64,000 nucleotides of DNA from CAVURS01 sp963795385 (GTDB lineage: Bacteria > Actinomycetota > Actinomycetes > Actinomycetales > CAVURS01), in the NCBI GenBank assembly GCA_963795385.1, contig CAWCHK010000012.1, forward strand, positions 5,331 through 69,330, in the 5' to 3' direction. Both the position numbers and the translations under genes were made by a program. Below are positions 50,447 through 58,587 of the stretch, in pieces (positions within the stretch are counted from its first letter, which is position 1; every line of letters begins with the position of its first letter). The notes below the pieces were generated by a model. It made no database searches. It saw nothing but the letters and a program-made list of their open reading frames with translations, and had not been told where the DNA came from.

Positions 50447-51303
50447 GACACATCCAATCTGTCGGGGTGGTGCTGGGCAGGGGTCGTACGTGGGTCTGGT
50501 TCGAGGGGGGTGGCATGACCGAAGGCGCCGAAGCTGGCGCAGGCCTGAGTGGCGTAGGTCGTTGCGGCAGTGACCAGCTCGGTGCGGGCCTCGTCGTGCG
50601 CCAGGCCGAGCAGGAGGCGGGCGATGAAGGCGTCGCCTGCGCCGAGCGTGTCGACGACGGGCCCCTCGGGAGCCGGCGCGAACCAGGTCTGCTCGCCCTC
50701 GAGAACGAGGGCGCCGCCGGCCCCGAGAGTCACCGCGACGATGCGCGGTCCGAGCGCGGCCAGCCGGGACGCGTCGGCCAGCGCCGTCTCGCGGTCGGCG
50801 CCCGGCGCCGAGCGGATGGCGATGTCGGCGTACGACGCAAGGGGCTCGATGTAGGCCCAGTCGCGCTCGGAGAAGTCGAACGACAGCCGCTGCGCGACCC
50901 GGGCCAGGTCCGGGACCTGCCCCTCGACGTTGGAGCACTCGCCCGTGTGGACGATGTCGAACGCCCCGGCGAAGGCGAGGTCGTCGGGCGTCAGGTCGAA
51001 CACCGAGATGCCCAGATCGCCCTGGGCGAAGATCCGGTTGCCATCGACGACGTGCACGACCGCGTGCGCGTTCGGTCCCTCGACCACCCGCGTGTGGGAG
51101 GTGTCGACGCCCTCCTCGCGCAAGGAGCCGAGCACCACGTCACCGGCCCGATCCGTGCCGATCGCACCGATGTACGCCGCCTCCGCCCCGAGCCGGCGGG
51201 CGTGCACCGCGACATTGACCGCGTTGCCCCCCGGATAGAAGGACCCCCGCTGGGGGTACTGGTCGACGACGTTGTCGCCCACGGTCAGCAGATGAGCAGC
51301 CAT
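50443..51303 (-). CDS. PfkB family kinase, fructosamine 6-kinase-like
   Basis: Kinase of 286 residues. The opening LLTVGDNVVDQYPQRGSFYPGGNAVNVAVHARRLG closely follows the FrlD pattern (D-N-x-x-D-x-Y, PGGNAVN), and DTLGAGDAFIARLL holds the catalytic base. FrlD phosphorylates fructosyl-amino acids at C6 of the sugar. It lies 7 bases after the second SIS gene and overlaps the binding protein gene. The neighbouring FrlB-like deglycases strengthen the call. Other sugar amines are possible. Confidence 0.82.
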   Translation of the reverse strand: MAAHLLTVGDNVVDQYPQRGSFYPGGNAVNVAVHARRLGAEAAYIGAIGTDRAGDVVLGSLREEGVDTSHTRVVEGPNAHAVVHVVDGNRIFAQGDLGISVFDLTPDDLAFAGAFDIVHTGECSNVEGQVPDLARVAQRLSFDFSERDWAYIEPLASYADIAIRSAPGADRETALADASRLAALGPRIVAVTLGAGGALVLEGEQTWFAPAPEGPVVDTLGAGDAFIARLLLGLAHDEARTELVTAATTYATQACASFGAFGHATPLEPDPRTTPAQHHPDRLDVS

Positions 51304-51310
51304 GGTGACC

Positions 51311-52324
51311 TCAGTACGCCACGCGCTTGTAGTAGCGCCGGGTCGTGAGCGGGTGATCGGTGCGAACCTCGAGGTGGGCGCTCACGCGCTCGAGGACGGC
51401 GGCCAGGATCACCGGCGAGATCATCGACCGGACCGCCGCCTCGATGCCGGGAAGGTCGTAGTCCGCGGCGTCGAGCACCAGCACCTGGTCGGTGACCGTC
51501 GCCGCGAACTTCTCGACCCGCTCCACCAGCGGGCGGCTGGTGTCCTCGCCTTTGAGCAGGACCACGCTGACGCCCTGCTCCAGCAGCTCCAGCGTCCCGT
51601 GGAAGAAGTCGGAGGAGTGCACGGGCCGGGTCCGGATCCACTGCATCTCCTCGAGGATGCACATGCCGTAGTACCACGCTTCGGCCCAGGTCGACCCGGC
51701 ACCACTGATGACGTGGAAGTCGCTGCCCTGCAGGCGCGCCGCCACCTCGTCCGCCTGCTTCTCGGCCTGCTCCTTGACGCCGAGCAGCAGCTCGGGCAGG
51801 CGCTGCAGCTGAGCCACGATGCCGGCGTGGCCGTCCATCTCGCCGCGCACGTCGAGGACGGCGAGGGCGACGAGCAGGGACTGGAGGTAGAACGACTCGC
51901 AGGAGGTGTCGTCCTCGGCGAAGTTGACGAAGCCGTGGTCCGCGCCGTCGGCCAAGGGGGTGCCGTCGTGACCGGTCAGCGCGAGGATCGTCGCCCCGGC
52001 GTCGCGGCAGAACTGCAGCGCCGCAACACTCTCCGAGGTGGTTCCCGACAGCGAGGGGATCACGACCAGCGAGTCGGGACCGAGGTTGACGTTGCCGCTC
52101 TCGACCAGCTCGGCCGGATTCACGACCTGGACGGGCAGGGTCGAGTGCGACGCGAGCAGCTGGGCGGCGGGCAGCATCAGGATGCCCGCGCCGCCGGACC
52201 CGACGAAGAACAGGTTGCGGCCGCCGGCCCCGAGGCACTGGCTGACCGCGTCGTACAAGCGATCGGCCAGCGCCGCGGCACCGGACTGGATCCGGACGTA
52301 GCGGTCCGGGTCGAAGCTCAACAT
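51311..52324 (-). CDS. SIS-domain sugar-phosphate deglycase/isomerase (FrlB-like), copy 2
   Basis: Protein of 337 residues with two SIS units: LFFVGSGGAGILMLP, LVVIPSLSGTTSESVAALQF and, in the second half, CILEEMQWIRTRPVHSSDFFHGTLELL. The C-terminus TTRRYYKRVAY matches the RRYY..V.Y ending of FrlB. FrlB splits fructoselysine 6-phosphate into glucose 6-phosphate and lysine. It differs clearly from the adjacent copy, so the two may handle different glycated substrates or form a hetero-oligomer. Only 2 bases separate it from copy 1. Confidence 0.8.
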   Translation of the reverse strand: MLSFDPDRYVRIQSGAAALADRLYDAVSQCLGAGGRNLFFVGSGGAGILMLPAAQLLASHSTLPVQVVNPAELVESGNVNLGPDSLVVIPSLSGTTSESVAALQFCRDAGATILALTGHDGTPLADGADHGFVNFAEDDTSCESFYLQSLLVALAVLDVRGEMDGHAGIVAQLQRLPELLLGVKEQAEKQADEVAARLQGSDFHVISGAGSTWAEAWYYGMCILEEMQWIRTRPVHSSDFFHGTLELLEQGVSVVLLKGEDTSRPLVERVEKFAATVTDQVLVLDAADYDLPGIEAAVRSMISPVILAAVLERVSAHLEVRTDHPLTTRRYYKRVAY

Positions 52325-52326
52325 GC

Positions 52327-53325
52327 TCAGTAGTCCACCTTGAACATGTAGTGCCGCTGCTCGAGGTCGTGGCCGCGCAGCGCCTCGTAGTGCTGGGCCA
52401 GCCGGTTGGCCAGCGCCCCGACCACGATGCCGGAGACGTCGCCGCGGAAGTCCTTGGGGATGCCCGGCAGCGCCAGGTCGGCCACGTCGATGTACTGCGC
52501 CTTCTTGCAGTACGTCTCGAGGAACCGCTTGCCGCGCTCGGCCATCGGGCGCGTGGCGTCGTCGCCCAGCCACAGCAGCACGGCCGTGTCGTCGTTCACC
52601 ATCTCGAACGCGCCCTGGAAGAACTCGCCGGTGTTGAACGCCGCGGCGTGCTTCCACTGCATCTCCTGCAGGAAGCACATCGCCAGGCCGTACGCCCAGC
52701 CGTAGCAGGGGCCGGAGCCCAGCACGTAGGTGATCGGCTCGTCCTTGAACGCCTCCGCGACGTCCGCGAGGTGCGACTCGGACTCGGTGACGGCGTCGAG
52801 CACGGCGCTCGGCAGGGCCTCGAGGGTCGCAGTGAGGGCAGCGGGGTCGAGGTCGGCGCCGGTGGCCTCGAGCACCGCGTACGCGACGAGCAGCTCGAAG
52901 ATGTCGCTCTTGCCGGAGAACGCCACATCGGCGGCCTCGGCGAGCGGGCTGCCCTCCTTGGCGGCCGCGATGACCGTGGCGCCGGTCGACTTCGCGGTCG
53001 ACGCCGCTTGCACCGTCTCCTTGGTCTTGCCGGTGTAGGACGCCAGCACGACGAGGGAGCCCGGGCCCATCAGCGCGGGGACGCTGGAGTTGAGCTCGTC
53101 GCTCTGCAGCTGGAACGCGGGGATCGAGCCGCGCTGCTGCAGGACGTAGTGGGCTGGGTAGCTGCAGATGATCGAGCCGCCCGCACCGACGAAGTAGACG
53201 TTGCGCAGGCCCTGTCCCACGACAGGTGCGATCGCCTTGGCAATGGCCTCACGCTCACCGACCGCCGCCGTGAGCTTGTCCACCGTGTCCACGTCGATGG
53301 GCTTGAGGGGAAGGGTGTCCGGCAT
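52327..53325 (-). CDS. SIS-domain sugar-phosphate deglycase/isomerase (FrlB-like), copy 1
   Basis: Protein of 332 residues and first gene of the operon. SIS elements are VYFVGAGGSIICSYP, LVVLASYTGKTKETVQ and FLQEMQWKHAAAFNTGEFFQGAFEMV, the last matching the GEF-HGP loop of FrlB, where GEFFQGA replaces GEFRHGP. The C-terminus RHYMFKVDY also fits. No glutaminase domain is present, which excludes GlmS. The promoter region upstream holds two LacI-type operators. Confidence 0.82.
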   Translation of the reverse strand: MPDTLPLKPIDVDTVDKLTAAVGEREAIAKAIAPVVGQGLRNVYFVGAGGSIICSYPAHYVLQQRGSIPAFQLQSDELNSSVPALMGPGSLVVLASYTGKTKETVQAASTAKSTGATVIAAAKEGSPLAEAADVAFSGKSDIFELLVAYAVLEATGADLDPAALTATLEALPSAVLDAVTESESHLADVAEAFKDEPITYVLGSGPCYGWAYGLAMCFLQEMQWKHAAAFNTGEFFQGAFEMVNDDTAVLLWLGDDATRPMAERGKRFLETYCKKAQYIDVADLALPGIPKDFRGDVSGIVVGALANRLAQHYEALRGHDLEQRHYMFKVDY

Positions 53326-53348
53326 CCTGACTCTCCGTGTCTCGAGAT

Positions 53349-53385
53349 TGATAACGTTCTCAACGAATGATTGGGAACGCTCTCA
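53349..53385. promoter_or_regulatory. paired LacI-type operators upstream of the second fructosamine operon
   Basis: TGATAACGTTCTCA (53349-53362) and TGGGAACGCTCTCA (53372-53385) share the core TG..AACG.TC.CA with the pair at 46011-46048. They lie between the divergent SIS operon and LacI gene, where they could repress both. Confidence 0.65.
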
Positions 53386-53543
53386 TCGGAGGCGGGGCAT
53401 GTCAAACGCTGTGATCGAATCGTGAGATACGGCGACCTCTGGCGAGCCGGCCCAGCGCGGTGGCCCGGGCCCGAGTCGGTCCACCGGTACGGTCAGGCCG
53501 GGGACGACCGGCGCAGGCCACGGTCGGTGGAGAGGAGGACGTC

Positions 53544-54635
53544 GTGAGCCAGATCGGTGGCGCAGGCATGGCCACGGTTCTCGACGTCGCCAAGGTGGCC
53601 GGGGTCTCGACGGCCACCGCGGCCCGCGCGCTCGGGCGCTACGGCTCGGTCAGCCCGTCGACCCAGCAACGGGTCCTCGACGCCGCGGCTCAGATCGGCT
53701 ACCGGCCGAATGGCTTGGCGCGCAGCATGATCACCGGTCAGACGCACTCGATCGGGGCGGTGCTCGCCGACATCGAGAACCCCTTCTTCTACGGCGTCCT
53801 GCGGGGCATCAGCGATACCGCGCGGCGACACGGCTTCGACGTCCTGCTGGCCAACACCGACGAGGACCCCATCGACGAGCGCAAGGCGGTGTCGGCGCTG
53901 TTCGAGCGGCGGGTCGAGGGCCTCATCCTGTGCCCGGTCGAGGGCGACGACCGCTCCCAGCTGCGCTCGATCATCGACTCGAACGTGCCGGTCGTGCTGC
54001 TCGACCGCCCTGCGTCCGGCCTCAGGGTGGACAGCGTCGGGCTCGACAACCGGCGGGCGGCGTACGAGGTCACGTCCTACCTGCTCGAGCTCGGGCACCG
54101 GCGGATCGGCCTGGTCACGGGTGGCACGAAGGCGCTGCAGGACACCCTGCGGCAGCCGGGCATGAAGGGCGTCGAGCGGATTCCGCTCACGACGCTGGGG
54201 ACTCGCGCGGCCGGCTATCGCGACGCGCTGCTCGAGGCGGGCATCGAGCCGCGGATGGACTACCTGACGTCCGGCGGCTTCCATCGCGACGACGCGACCG
54301 AGTCCGTGCGCGAGCTGATGGGCCGGCCGGACCCGCCGACCGCCATCGTGGCCTTCGACAGCATCCTGGCGCTCGGCGCGATGCTCGGGCTGCGCGCGAT
54401 GGGCCTGCGCTGCCCCGACGACGTGTCGCTGATCGGGTTCGACGACGCGGAGTGGGCCGAGGTGGTCTCGCCGTCCTTGTCGGTCCTGCGTCAGCCGGTG
54501 CACGAGATCGGCGTCAAGGCCTGCGAGCTGCTGCTGCGCCGGATCGGCGACCGGGACCGGCGGCACACCCACCACCGGCTGCGCGGCCGGCTGGTCACCC
54601 GCGGCTCGACCGCACCGCCTCCGTCGCAGGGCTAG
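53544..54635 (+). CDS. LacI family transcriptional regulator
   Basis: Repressor of 363 residues: headpiece ATVLDVAKVAGVSTATAARALGRYGSVSPS, hinge region RPNGLARSMITGQT, sensor domain GAVLADIENPFFYGVL, LLANTDEDPIDERKAV, and LIGFDDAEWAEVVSPSLSVL. GTG 53544 follows a strong GGAGAGGAGGA site. It is divergent from the SIS/kinase/ABC operon and is the likely local repressor, with an effector such as a fructosamine phosphate. A close relative lies at the other end of the operon. Confidence 0.88.
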   Translation: MSQIGGAGMATVLDVAKVAGVSTATAARALGRYGSVSPSTQQRVLDAAAQIGYRPNGLARSMITGQTHSIGAVLADIENPFFYGVLRGISDTARRHGFDVLLANTDEDPIDERKAVSALFERRVEGLILCPVEGDDRSQLRSIIDSNVPVVLLDRPASGLRVDSVGLDNRRAAYEVTSYLLELGHRRIGLVTGGTKALQDTLRQPGMKGVERIPLTTLGTRAAGYRDALLEAGIEPRMDYLTSGGFHRDDATESVRELMGRPDPPTAIVAFDSILALGAMLGLRAMGLRCPDDVSLIGFDDAEWAEVVSPSLSVLRQPVHEIGVKACELLLRRIGDRDRRHTHHRLRGRLVTRGSTAPPPSQG

Positions 54636-54680
54636 GCGCGCCCGGTCGCCCGAGGAGCCGATCACAGCGCGAACCGCCGA

Positions 54681-55982
54681 TCACGGCCGATCCGGCTGGA
54701 CGCCGTTCCGCAGGTAGGGCACGGTCTGCGGTCCTTCCGGCAGGACGCAGACCCGCGCTGGATGTCCGGTCCGCCGCTGGACGGCCCGGCACTCGGCGTC
54801 GATGGCCCCGGAGGGGTCGACCGCGGCAGTGAGGTGGGCGGCCTCGAGCTGGCGGGGGGTCAGGCCGTCCGCGTGGACCGCCACCCGAGCGTGGCCGAGA
54901 ACCCGGGCCAGGACCTGCACCTGCCACTGGTCCAGCTCGGGGCGGGCCCGGGTGGTGATCTCGCGGGCGATGGCATCCGGCGACGAGGCGCCCTCCAGGG
55001 TCGCGCGGAAGCGGCCATGGTCGGGGAAGCCGTCCCGGCACTGCGCCGCGACGACGATCAGGCCGCCGGGTCGCACGACCATGGCCGCGGCCGACATCCC
55101 TTTCACGGCCTGGTAGAGGTTCTGGTCGAGCGGGTACCCCGAGTTGCTGGTGAGGACCACGTCGTACGCCGACGGCACCGGTCGCATCGCCGTCGTGCGG
55201 ACCAGCTCGCAGGCAGCAGCGTGCATGGCGAACAGCTCGCCGCCGAACGCCTGGACGATCCGCTGCTCCGCGTCGAGGACGACGTCGAGTGAGAACGCGA
55301 CTCCGGTGGCCGCGGCGATGGCGCGGACGTCGTCGTGCACCGGATTGCCCTCGATCCGCCCCCAGGTCGCACGAGGGTCACCGATCCGCCGCCCGTCGTG
55401 CAGGGTCAGGATCGTCTCCAGTCCCGCGAGCCCGGGAGCGACCAGCTTCGGACCGCCGCTGAACCCCGCGAAGAAGTGCGGCTCGACGAAGCCGGTCGTG
55501 ATCCGGACGTCGGCGTCGAGCCAGGCCCGGTTCAACCAGACGGGTACGCCGGCTCCCAGGACCCCGCACCAGACCAGCCGCCCGTCATCCCGGCAGTCGT
55601 GGTCGAGGACGCGAAGGGACGACGCGAGCTGCGGTCCGAGCAGCCCCGCGCGCTCGACCTCGCTGGCGCTCCGATGGGTGCCGTTCGCCACCAGGACGGT
55701 CAGGTCGGCCGGGTCGAGGATCCCGGCCAGCTCGTCGAGGATCGCCCGCAGCATCCTCTCGCGCGGCTGCGGGCGGGTGATGTCGCAGATGGACACCGCG
55801 ACCCGGTCCCCCGCTCGGACGACCTGCCGCAGCGGCGGCCCGCTGACCGGAGCCTGCAGCGCGCGGCGGAGCTCGGCGGCCGGATCGGCCACGGCCGCAT
55901 GATGGGAGGGGCGCACGACCTCCGCGTCGTCCGGCACCTCGACGCCCAGCTGTCCCTCGCCGTAGGCGACCTCAACCCGCAT
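54681..55982 (-). CDS. LarA-family nickel-pincer-dependent 2-hydroxyacid racemase/epimerase
   Basis: Protein of about 433 residues. Family motifs are DITRPQP, VANGTHR (His), and EPHFFAGFSGGPKLVAPGLAG, which holds the His and the Lys that binds the nickel-pincer cofactor in LarA. LarA interconverts L- and D-lactate; relatives act on malate, gluconate and other 2-hydroxyacids. It is the last gene of an operon whose pathway can end in L-lactate, so a lactate racemase role fits. No larB/larC/larE cofactor genes are in the window. ATG 55982 is taken; GTG 55991 is possible. Confidence 0.83.
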   Translation of the reverse strand: MRVEVAYGEGQLGVEVPDDAEVVRPSHHAAVADPAAELRRALQAPVSGPPLRQVVRAGDRVAVSICDITRPQPRERMLRAILDELAGILDPADLTVLVANGTHRSASEVERAGLLGPQLASSLRVLDHDCRDDGRLVWCGVLGAGVPVWLNRAWLDADVRITTGFVEPHFFAGFSGGPKLVAPGLAGLETILTLHDGRRIGDPRATWGRIEGNPVHDDVRAIAAATGVAFSLDVVLDAEQRIVQAFGGELFAMHAAACELVRTTAMRPVPSAYDVVLTSNSGYPLDQNLYQAVKGMSAAAMVVRPGGLIVVAAQCRDGFPDHGRFRATLEGASSPDAIAREITTRARPELDQWQVQVLARVLGHARVAVHADGLTPRQLEAAHLTAAVDPSGAIDAECRAVQRRTGHPARVCVLPEGPQTVPYLRNGVQPDRP

Positions 55983-56009
55983 CCGGCCCACCCACCATCG
56001 GTGGCGGCC

Positions 56010-56771
56010 TCAGGTCCGGGGCCGCAGCCGCAGGCCCGACATCCCACCGTCCACGGCCAGGTCGGCGCCGGTCGTGGACCCCGACCTGGGCGAGGCCAGG
56101 TAGAGCACGGCTCCGGCGACCTCCGCGGCCGAGACCAGCCGGCCGTGCGGCTGGCGAGCTTCGAGAGCCTGTCGCTCGGCCCGAGGATCCGCGGCGGTCT
56201 CCAGCAGCCGGGCCACCCAGGGAGTGTCCGCCGTCCCCGGGCTGACGGAATTGACCCGGATGCCCTCGGCGATGCCGTCGGCGGCCATGGCCCGGCTGAG
56301 GGCGAGGACGGCGCCCTTGCTCGCGGAGTAGACCGCGCGCTGCGGCAAGCCGGCCAAGGCCGCGATCGACGCCACGTTGACGATCGCCGCGCGGTCGGAC
56401 GCGGCCAGGTAGGGCCACGCCGCGCGTGACACGCGAGCCGTGCCGACGACGTTGACGTCCAGGACCCGGGCCCATTCCTCGTCCGTGCTGTCCTGGACAC
56501 TGCCCTGGGCGCCGATGCCGGCGTTGTTGACCACGACGTCCAGACCGCCGAGGCGATCAGCCGCCTCGGCGACGGCCCGCACCACCGCCGCGTCGTCGCT
56601 CACGTCGGCCTCCACCGCCAGGACCCCGGGCGGCAGTGAGCCGGTCGAGGGCCGCGCTCGGTCCAGCGCCGCCACGACGGCGCCCGCGTCGACCAGTGCC
56701 TCGACCACGGCCAGTCCGATCCCCGAGGCGGCACCGGTGACCAGCGCCCGAACTCCCGCGAAGTCGTTCAC
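56010..56771 (-). CDS. SDR family oxidoreductase, probable 2-keto-3-deoxy-sugar acid dehydrogenase
   Basis: Classical short-chain dehydrogenase of 253 residues: ALVTGAASGIGLAV cofactor loop, VVNNAGIG, catalytic Ser in VNVASIAALAG, YSASKGAVLAL with Tyr and Lys, and the C-terminal TTGADLAVDGGMS. In non-phosphorylating L-fucose and L-rhamnose routes an enzyme of this kind oxidises 2-keto-3-deoxy-fuconate (or -rhamnonate) to the 2,4-diketo acid, just before the FAH-family hydrolase that is encoded next door (ATGA overlap). The assignment rests on this context. Confidence 0.82.
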   Translation of the reverse strand: MNDFAGVRALVTGAASGIGLAVVEALVDAGAVVAALDRARPSTGSLPPGVLAVEADVSDDAAVVRAVAEAADRLGGLDVVVNNAGIGAQGSVQDSTDEEWARVLDVNVVGTARVSRAAWPYLAASDRAAIVNVASIAALAGLPQRAVYSASKGAVLALSRAMAADGIAEGIRVNSVSPGTADTPWVARLLETAADPRAERQALEARQPHGRLVSAAEVAGAVLYLASPRSGSTTGADLAVDGGMSGLRLRPRT

Positions 56772-57613
56772 GCCTGCTCCAGCTCCTGTCGCTGTCGGCC
56801 CAGACCTTCGATCTCCAGCTCTACCACGTCCCCGGCGCGCAGATAGGGGGTCGCCTCTGACCCCATCGCCACACCGGCCGGCGTACCGGTGTTGATCACG
56901 TCACCAGGTCGCAGAACCATGAACTGGCTTACGTACCAGACCAGATGGTCGATGGGGAAGATCATGTCGGACGTCGTCCCGTCCTGCCGCAGCGTGCCGT
57001 TGACCCACAGCCGAAGGGTCAGCGCCTGCGGGTCGCCCACGTCGTCAGCCGTCCTGATCCACGGCCCGAGGGGGTTGAAGGTCTCGCAGTTCTTCCCCTT
57101 GTCCCACTGACCGCCACGCTCGGTCTGGAACTCCCGCTCGCTGACGTCGTGGCTGATGGCGAAGCCCGCGATGCACGCGGCTGCCCCCTCCGGGGAGTCG
57201 AGGTAGCGCGCCGTCCGGCCGATCACCACGGCCAGCTCGACCTCGTAGTCGGTCTTGGTCGAGCCCCGTGGCACCAGCACCCGGTCGTGCGGTCCGACGA
57301 CCGTGTCCGGTGTCTTCAGGAACAGGATCGGCTCGGCCGGGATTGCGGCCCCGGTCTCGGCCGCGTGATCGCGGTAGTTCAACCCGACGCACACGATCTT
57401 GCCGGGCCGGCCGAGCGGGGGGCCGAACCGCTCGCCCGCGTCGACGAGGGGGAGGCCGCCAGCACGCACGGCGGCCGCGATCTCCGGAAGCCGGCCCTCG
57501 GACAGGGCCTCGTCGATGCCGGGCACGACCTCGGAGACGTCGTGCCAGGCATCCGCGCCGATGCTGGCGACGGGTCGTTCCGCACCCGGTGGGCCGAGTC
57601 GAGCGAGTCTCAT
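56768..57613 (-). CDS. fumarylacetoacetate hydrolase family protein, probable 2,4-diketo-3-deoxy-L-fuconate hydrolase
   Basis: Hydrolase of 281 residues. GKIVCVGLNYRDHAAETG opens the catalytic domain, and the metal ligands lie in TDYEVELAVVIGR and GFAISHDVSEREFQ. PLGPWIRTADDVGDP and VINTGTPAGVAMG are further hallmarks. Enzymes of this branch cleave 2,4-diketo-3-deoxy sugar acids to pyruvate and a hydroxyacid such as L-lactate. It lies between the SDR and aldo/keto reductase genes, overlapping both by 4 bases. Other acylpyruvate substrates cannot be excluded. Confidence 0.83.
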   Translation of the reverse strand: MRLARLGPPGAERPVASIGADAWHDVSEVVPGIDEALSEGRLPEIAAAVRAGGLPLVDAGERFGPPLGRPGKIVCVGLNYRDHAAETGAAIPAEPILFLKTPDTVVGPHDRVLVPRGSTKTDYEVELAVVIGRTARYLDSPEGAAACIAGFAISHDVSEREFQTERGGQWDKGKNCETFNPLGPWIRTADDVGDPQALTLRLWVNGTLRQDGTTSDMIFPIDHLVWYVSQFMVLRPGDVINTGTPAGVAMGSEATPYLRAGDVVELEIEGLGRQRQELEQA

Positions 57614-58587
57614 CCATCCTCCCCGGCAGCCACGAGACCGTCCTCGGTCAGAGTGTTCCAGAGGGCGTCCGGGACCGTCCGACGCCACCGCTCCATGAGG
57701 TCGTCGACCTGCTGTGGCGTCCGCAGCCCGACCACCACGCTCACGACCGCCGGATGGCGCCCGGCGAAGGCCACCGCCGCGGTGGGGAGGTCGACCCCGA
57801 ACTGCTCGCAGACCAGAGCCAGCCGGTGGGTGCGCTCGACCAGGGGCGCGGGGACGGCGCCGTAGTCGAACCGGACGCCGGGCTGCGGACGCGGCCGGGA
57901 CAGGAGGCCCGAGTTGAAGATGCCGGCGTTGATCACGCCGACGCCCCGCTCGAGCGCGGCCGGCAGCAGGTCCTGACCGGCGCTCTGGTCCAGCAGGGTG
58001 TAGCGCCCGGCCACCATCACGACGTCCACGTCCGTCTCCCGCACGAACCGGGTGAGCATCGCGGACTGGTTCATCCCTGCTCCGTACCCTCGGACGACTC
58101 CCGCCGCGCGCAGCTCGGAGAGCGCCGGCGCTGCTGCCTCGAGGGCCTCTCGGGCGTGGTCGTCGGGATCGTGGATCAACGCAAGGTCGATCCGGTCCAG
58201 GCCGAGCCGGACCAGGCTGGCCTCGATCGACCGGAGCACTCCGTCCCGGGAGTAGTCGCGGACCCGGCGGTGCGTCGCCGGCACGGCGAATCCCTCGGGG
58301 TCCGGCTGACTCGGGTCGGCGGTGACCTCGAGCAACCGGCCGACCTTGGTCGAGACGACGAAGTCGTCCCTCGGGTAGTCCCGCAAGGCCTGGCCGAGGC
58401 GGCGCTCGGACAGGCCGAGGCCGTAGTGCGGCGCGGTGTCGAAGTACCGCACTCCCGCTTCCCAGGCCGCAGCGACCGCCTGGCTCGCCTCCTCCTCGGT
58501 CGTCGCCCGGAAGAGGTTGCCGATCTGCGCGCCGCCGAAGCCCAGCTCCGTGAGATCGAGCCCGGACCTCAGAGCGTGCGTCCTCAC
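57610..58587 (-). CDS. aldo/keto reductase, probable L-fucose/D-threo-aldose 1-dehydrogenase
   Basis: TIM-barrel oxidoreductase of 325 residues: GLDLTELGFGGAQIGNLF, RYFDTAPHYGLGLSERRLG (catalytic Asp and Tyr), FVVSTKVGRLL (Lys) and LALIHDPDDH (His). The pattern of DTAPHYGLGLSE and the FNSGLL loop is that of the D-threo-aldose dehydrogenase branch, which oxidises L-fucose or D-arabinose to the lactone. Together with the dehydratase, SDR and FAH genes it gives the first step of the route. Confidence 0.82.
   Translation of the reverse strand: MRTHALRSGLDLTELGFGGAQIGNLFRATTEEEASQAVAAAWEAGVRYFDTAPHYGLGLSERRLGQALRDYPRDDFVVSTKVGRLLEVTADPSQPDPEGFAVPATHRRVRDYSRDGVLRSIEASLVRLGLDRIDLALIHDPDDHAREALEAAAPALSELRAAGVVRGYGAGMNQSAMLTRFVRETDVDVVMVAGRYTLLDQSAGQDLLPAALERGVGVINAGIFNSGLLSRPRPQPGVRFDYGAVPAPLVERTHRLALVCEQFGVDLPTAAVAFAGRHPAVVSVVVGLRTPQQVDDLMERWRRTVPDALWNTLTEDGLVAAGEDG

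Noticed and set aside
51311..53325. The SIS proteins as glucosamine 6-phosphate synthase
   Set aside because: No glutaminase domain is present, and the C-termini and neighbouring kinase match FrlB-type deglycases better.
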